DNA of 5,925 bases, taken from Bacteroidales bacterium (GTDB lineage: Bacteria; Bacteroidota; Bacteroidia; Bacteroidales; F082). Positions 5,732 through 5,925 of this stretch are shown piece after piece. The position numbers and the translations under genes were made by a program. The notes below the pieces were generated by a model. It saw nothing but the letters and a program-made list of their open reading frames with translations, was not told the origin of the DNA and ran no database searches. The stretch covers positions 1-5,925 of the forward strand of contig JADYZK010000487.1 in assembly GCA_020853175.1 (NCBI GenBank), in the 5' to 3' direction. Positions within the stretch are counted from its first letter, which is position 1. Every line of letters begins with the position of its first letter.

Positions 5732-5848
5732 TCAGGCAGCGGCGTACCAATCCTCATCCGCAAACTCGCCGAGGCCCGGGTGTTGCAAACACCTGGTCTG
5801 GTGGAAAGCATGAAAACCTTTTACCGCGAAGCGTTGGAACGTTTGTAG
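5732..5848 (+). pseudogene. Possible 3' remnant of an unrelated, truncated gene
   Basis: A plus-strand frame ending in TAG at 5846-5848 reads protein-like over its last 38 codons: SGSGVPILIRKLAEA, then RVLQTPGLVESMKTFYREAL, then ERL and stop. Base composition rises sharply to GC-rich from about 5732, whereas the open frame to its left (back to a TAG at 5666-5668) is AT-rich and does not look coding. No suitable start codon precedes the protein-like part, so it would be the C-terminal scrap of a gene cut off near 5732. I do not recognise the family. The antisense strand is also open here, so this is a tentative call resting on composition and residue pattern. Confidence 0.33.
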
Positions 5849-5925
5849 TTTCTCTACTTTTTTCAATAATCCTTACACGCATACCACGCCGCCCCAAACG
5901 GACATTCCCCAGGCTATTAATCGCA
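5849..5925 (+). other. Right-edge non-coding sequence
   Basis: These 77 bases follow the possible gene remnant. I see no hairpin terminator, promoter box or reading frame that I can support before the window ends. Confidence 0.4.

Noticed and set aside
5562..5813. Plus-strand open frame of 83 codons in the right flank
   Set aside because: It crosses the very AT-rich region and then reads the GC-rich part in a different frame from the more protein-like one ending at 5848; the product looks random.

Overview
The window is almost entirely one type II-C CRISPR-Cas locus, most likely from a member of the Bacteroidota. Four observations point there. The repeats are 47 bp with 30-bp spacers. The first ~21 nt of the repeat match, from memory, the repeats of Bacteroides type II-C loci. 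The genes largely lack Shine-Dalgarno sequences. A perfect Bacteroidota-type promoter (TTTG, 19 bp, TAnnTTTG) sits in front of the tracrRNA. Genus cannot be told from this sequence.

Layout from left to right: (1) 1-203, the cas2-proximal end of a CRISPR array with three identical repeats and two complete spacers, continuing off the left edge; (2) 258-292, a strong hairpin terminator between the array and the cas genes; (3) 335-5386, a minus-strand operon in the order cas9, cas1, cas2 (cas9 is first transcribed, at the right); (4) 5401-5529, a plus-strand tracrRNA gene with promoter, anti-repeat and intrinsic terminator, divergent from cas9; (5) 5531-5925, a mostly non-coding right flank that may hold the 3' end of a truncated, unrelated gene at 5732-5848. 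There is no csn2 or cas4, so the locus fits subtype II-C.

How it works together: Cas1 and Cas2 would insert new spacers. The array is read on the plus strand, because only that orientation leaves the repeat's 5' half on the crRNA, and that half pairs with the plus-strand tracrRNA anti-repeat over 23-24 nt with one bulge. Cas9 uses the crRNA:tracrRNA duplex to cut matching DNA with its RuvC and HNH nuclease sites. Array and cas operon converge on the shared terminator.

Points worth a second look: the RuvC-II catalytic Glu is Asp (D541) in this Cas9; every repeat carries a promoter-like element (GTTG, 18 bp, TACCTTAG); the tracrRNA appears to start almost exactly at its anti-repeat; and the Cas9 is compact (1222 aa) for this clade. 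I found no wholly new system; the novelty is in the details of this II-C locus.
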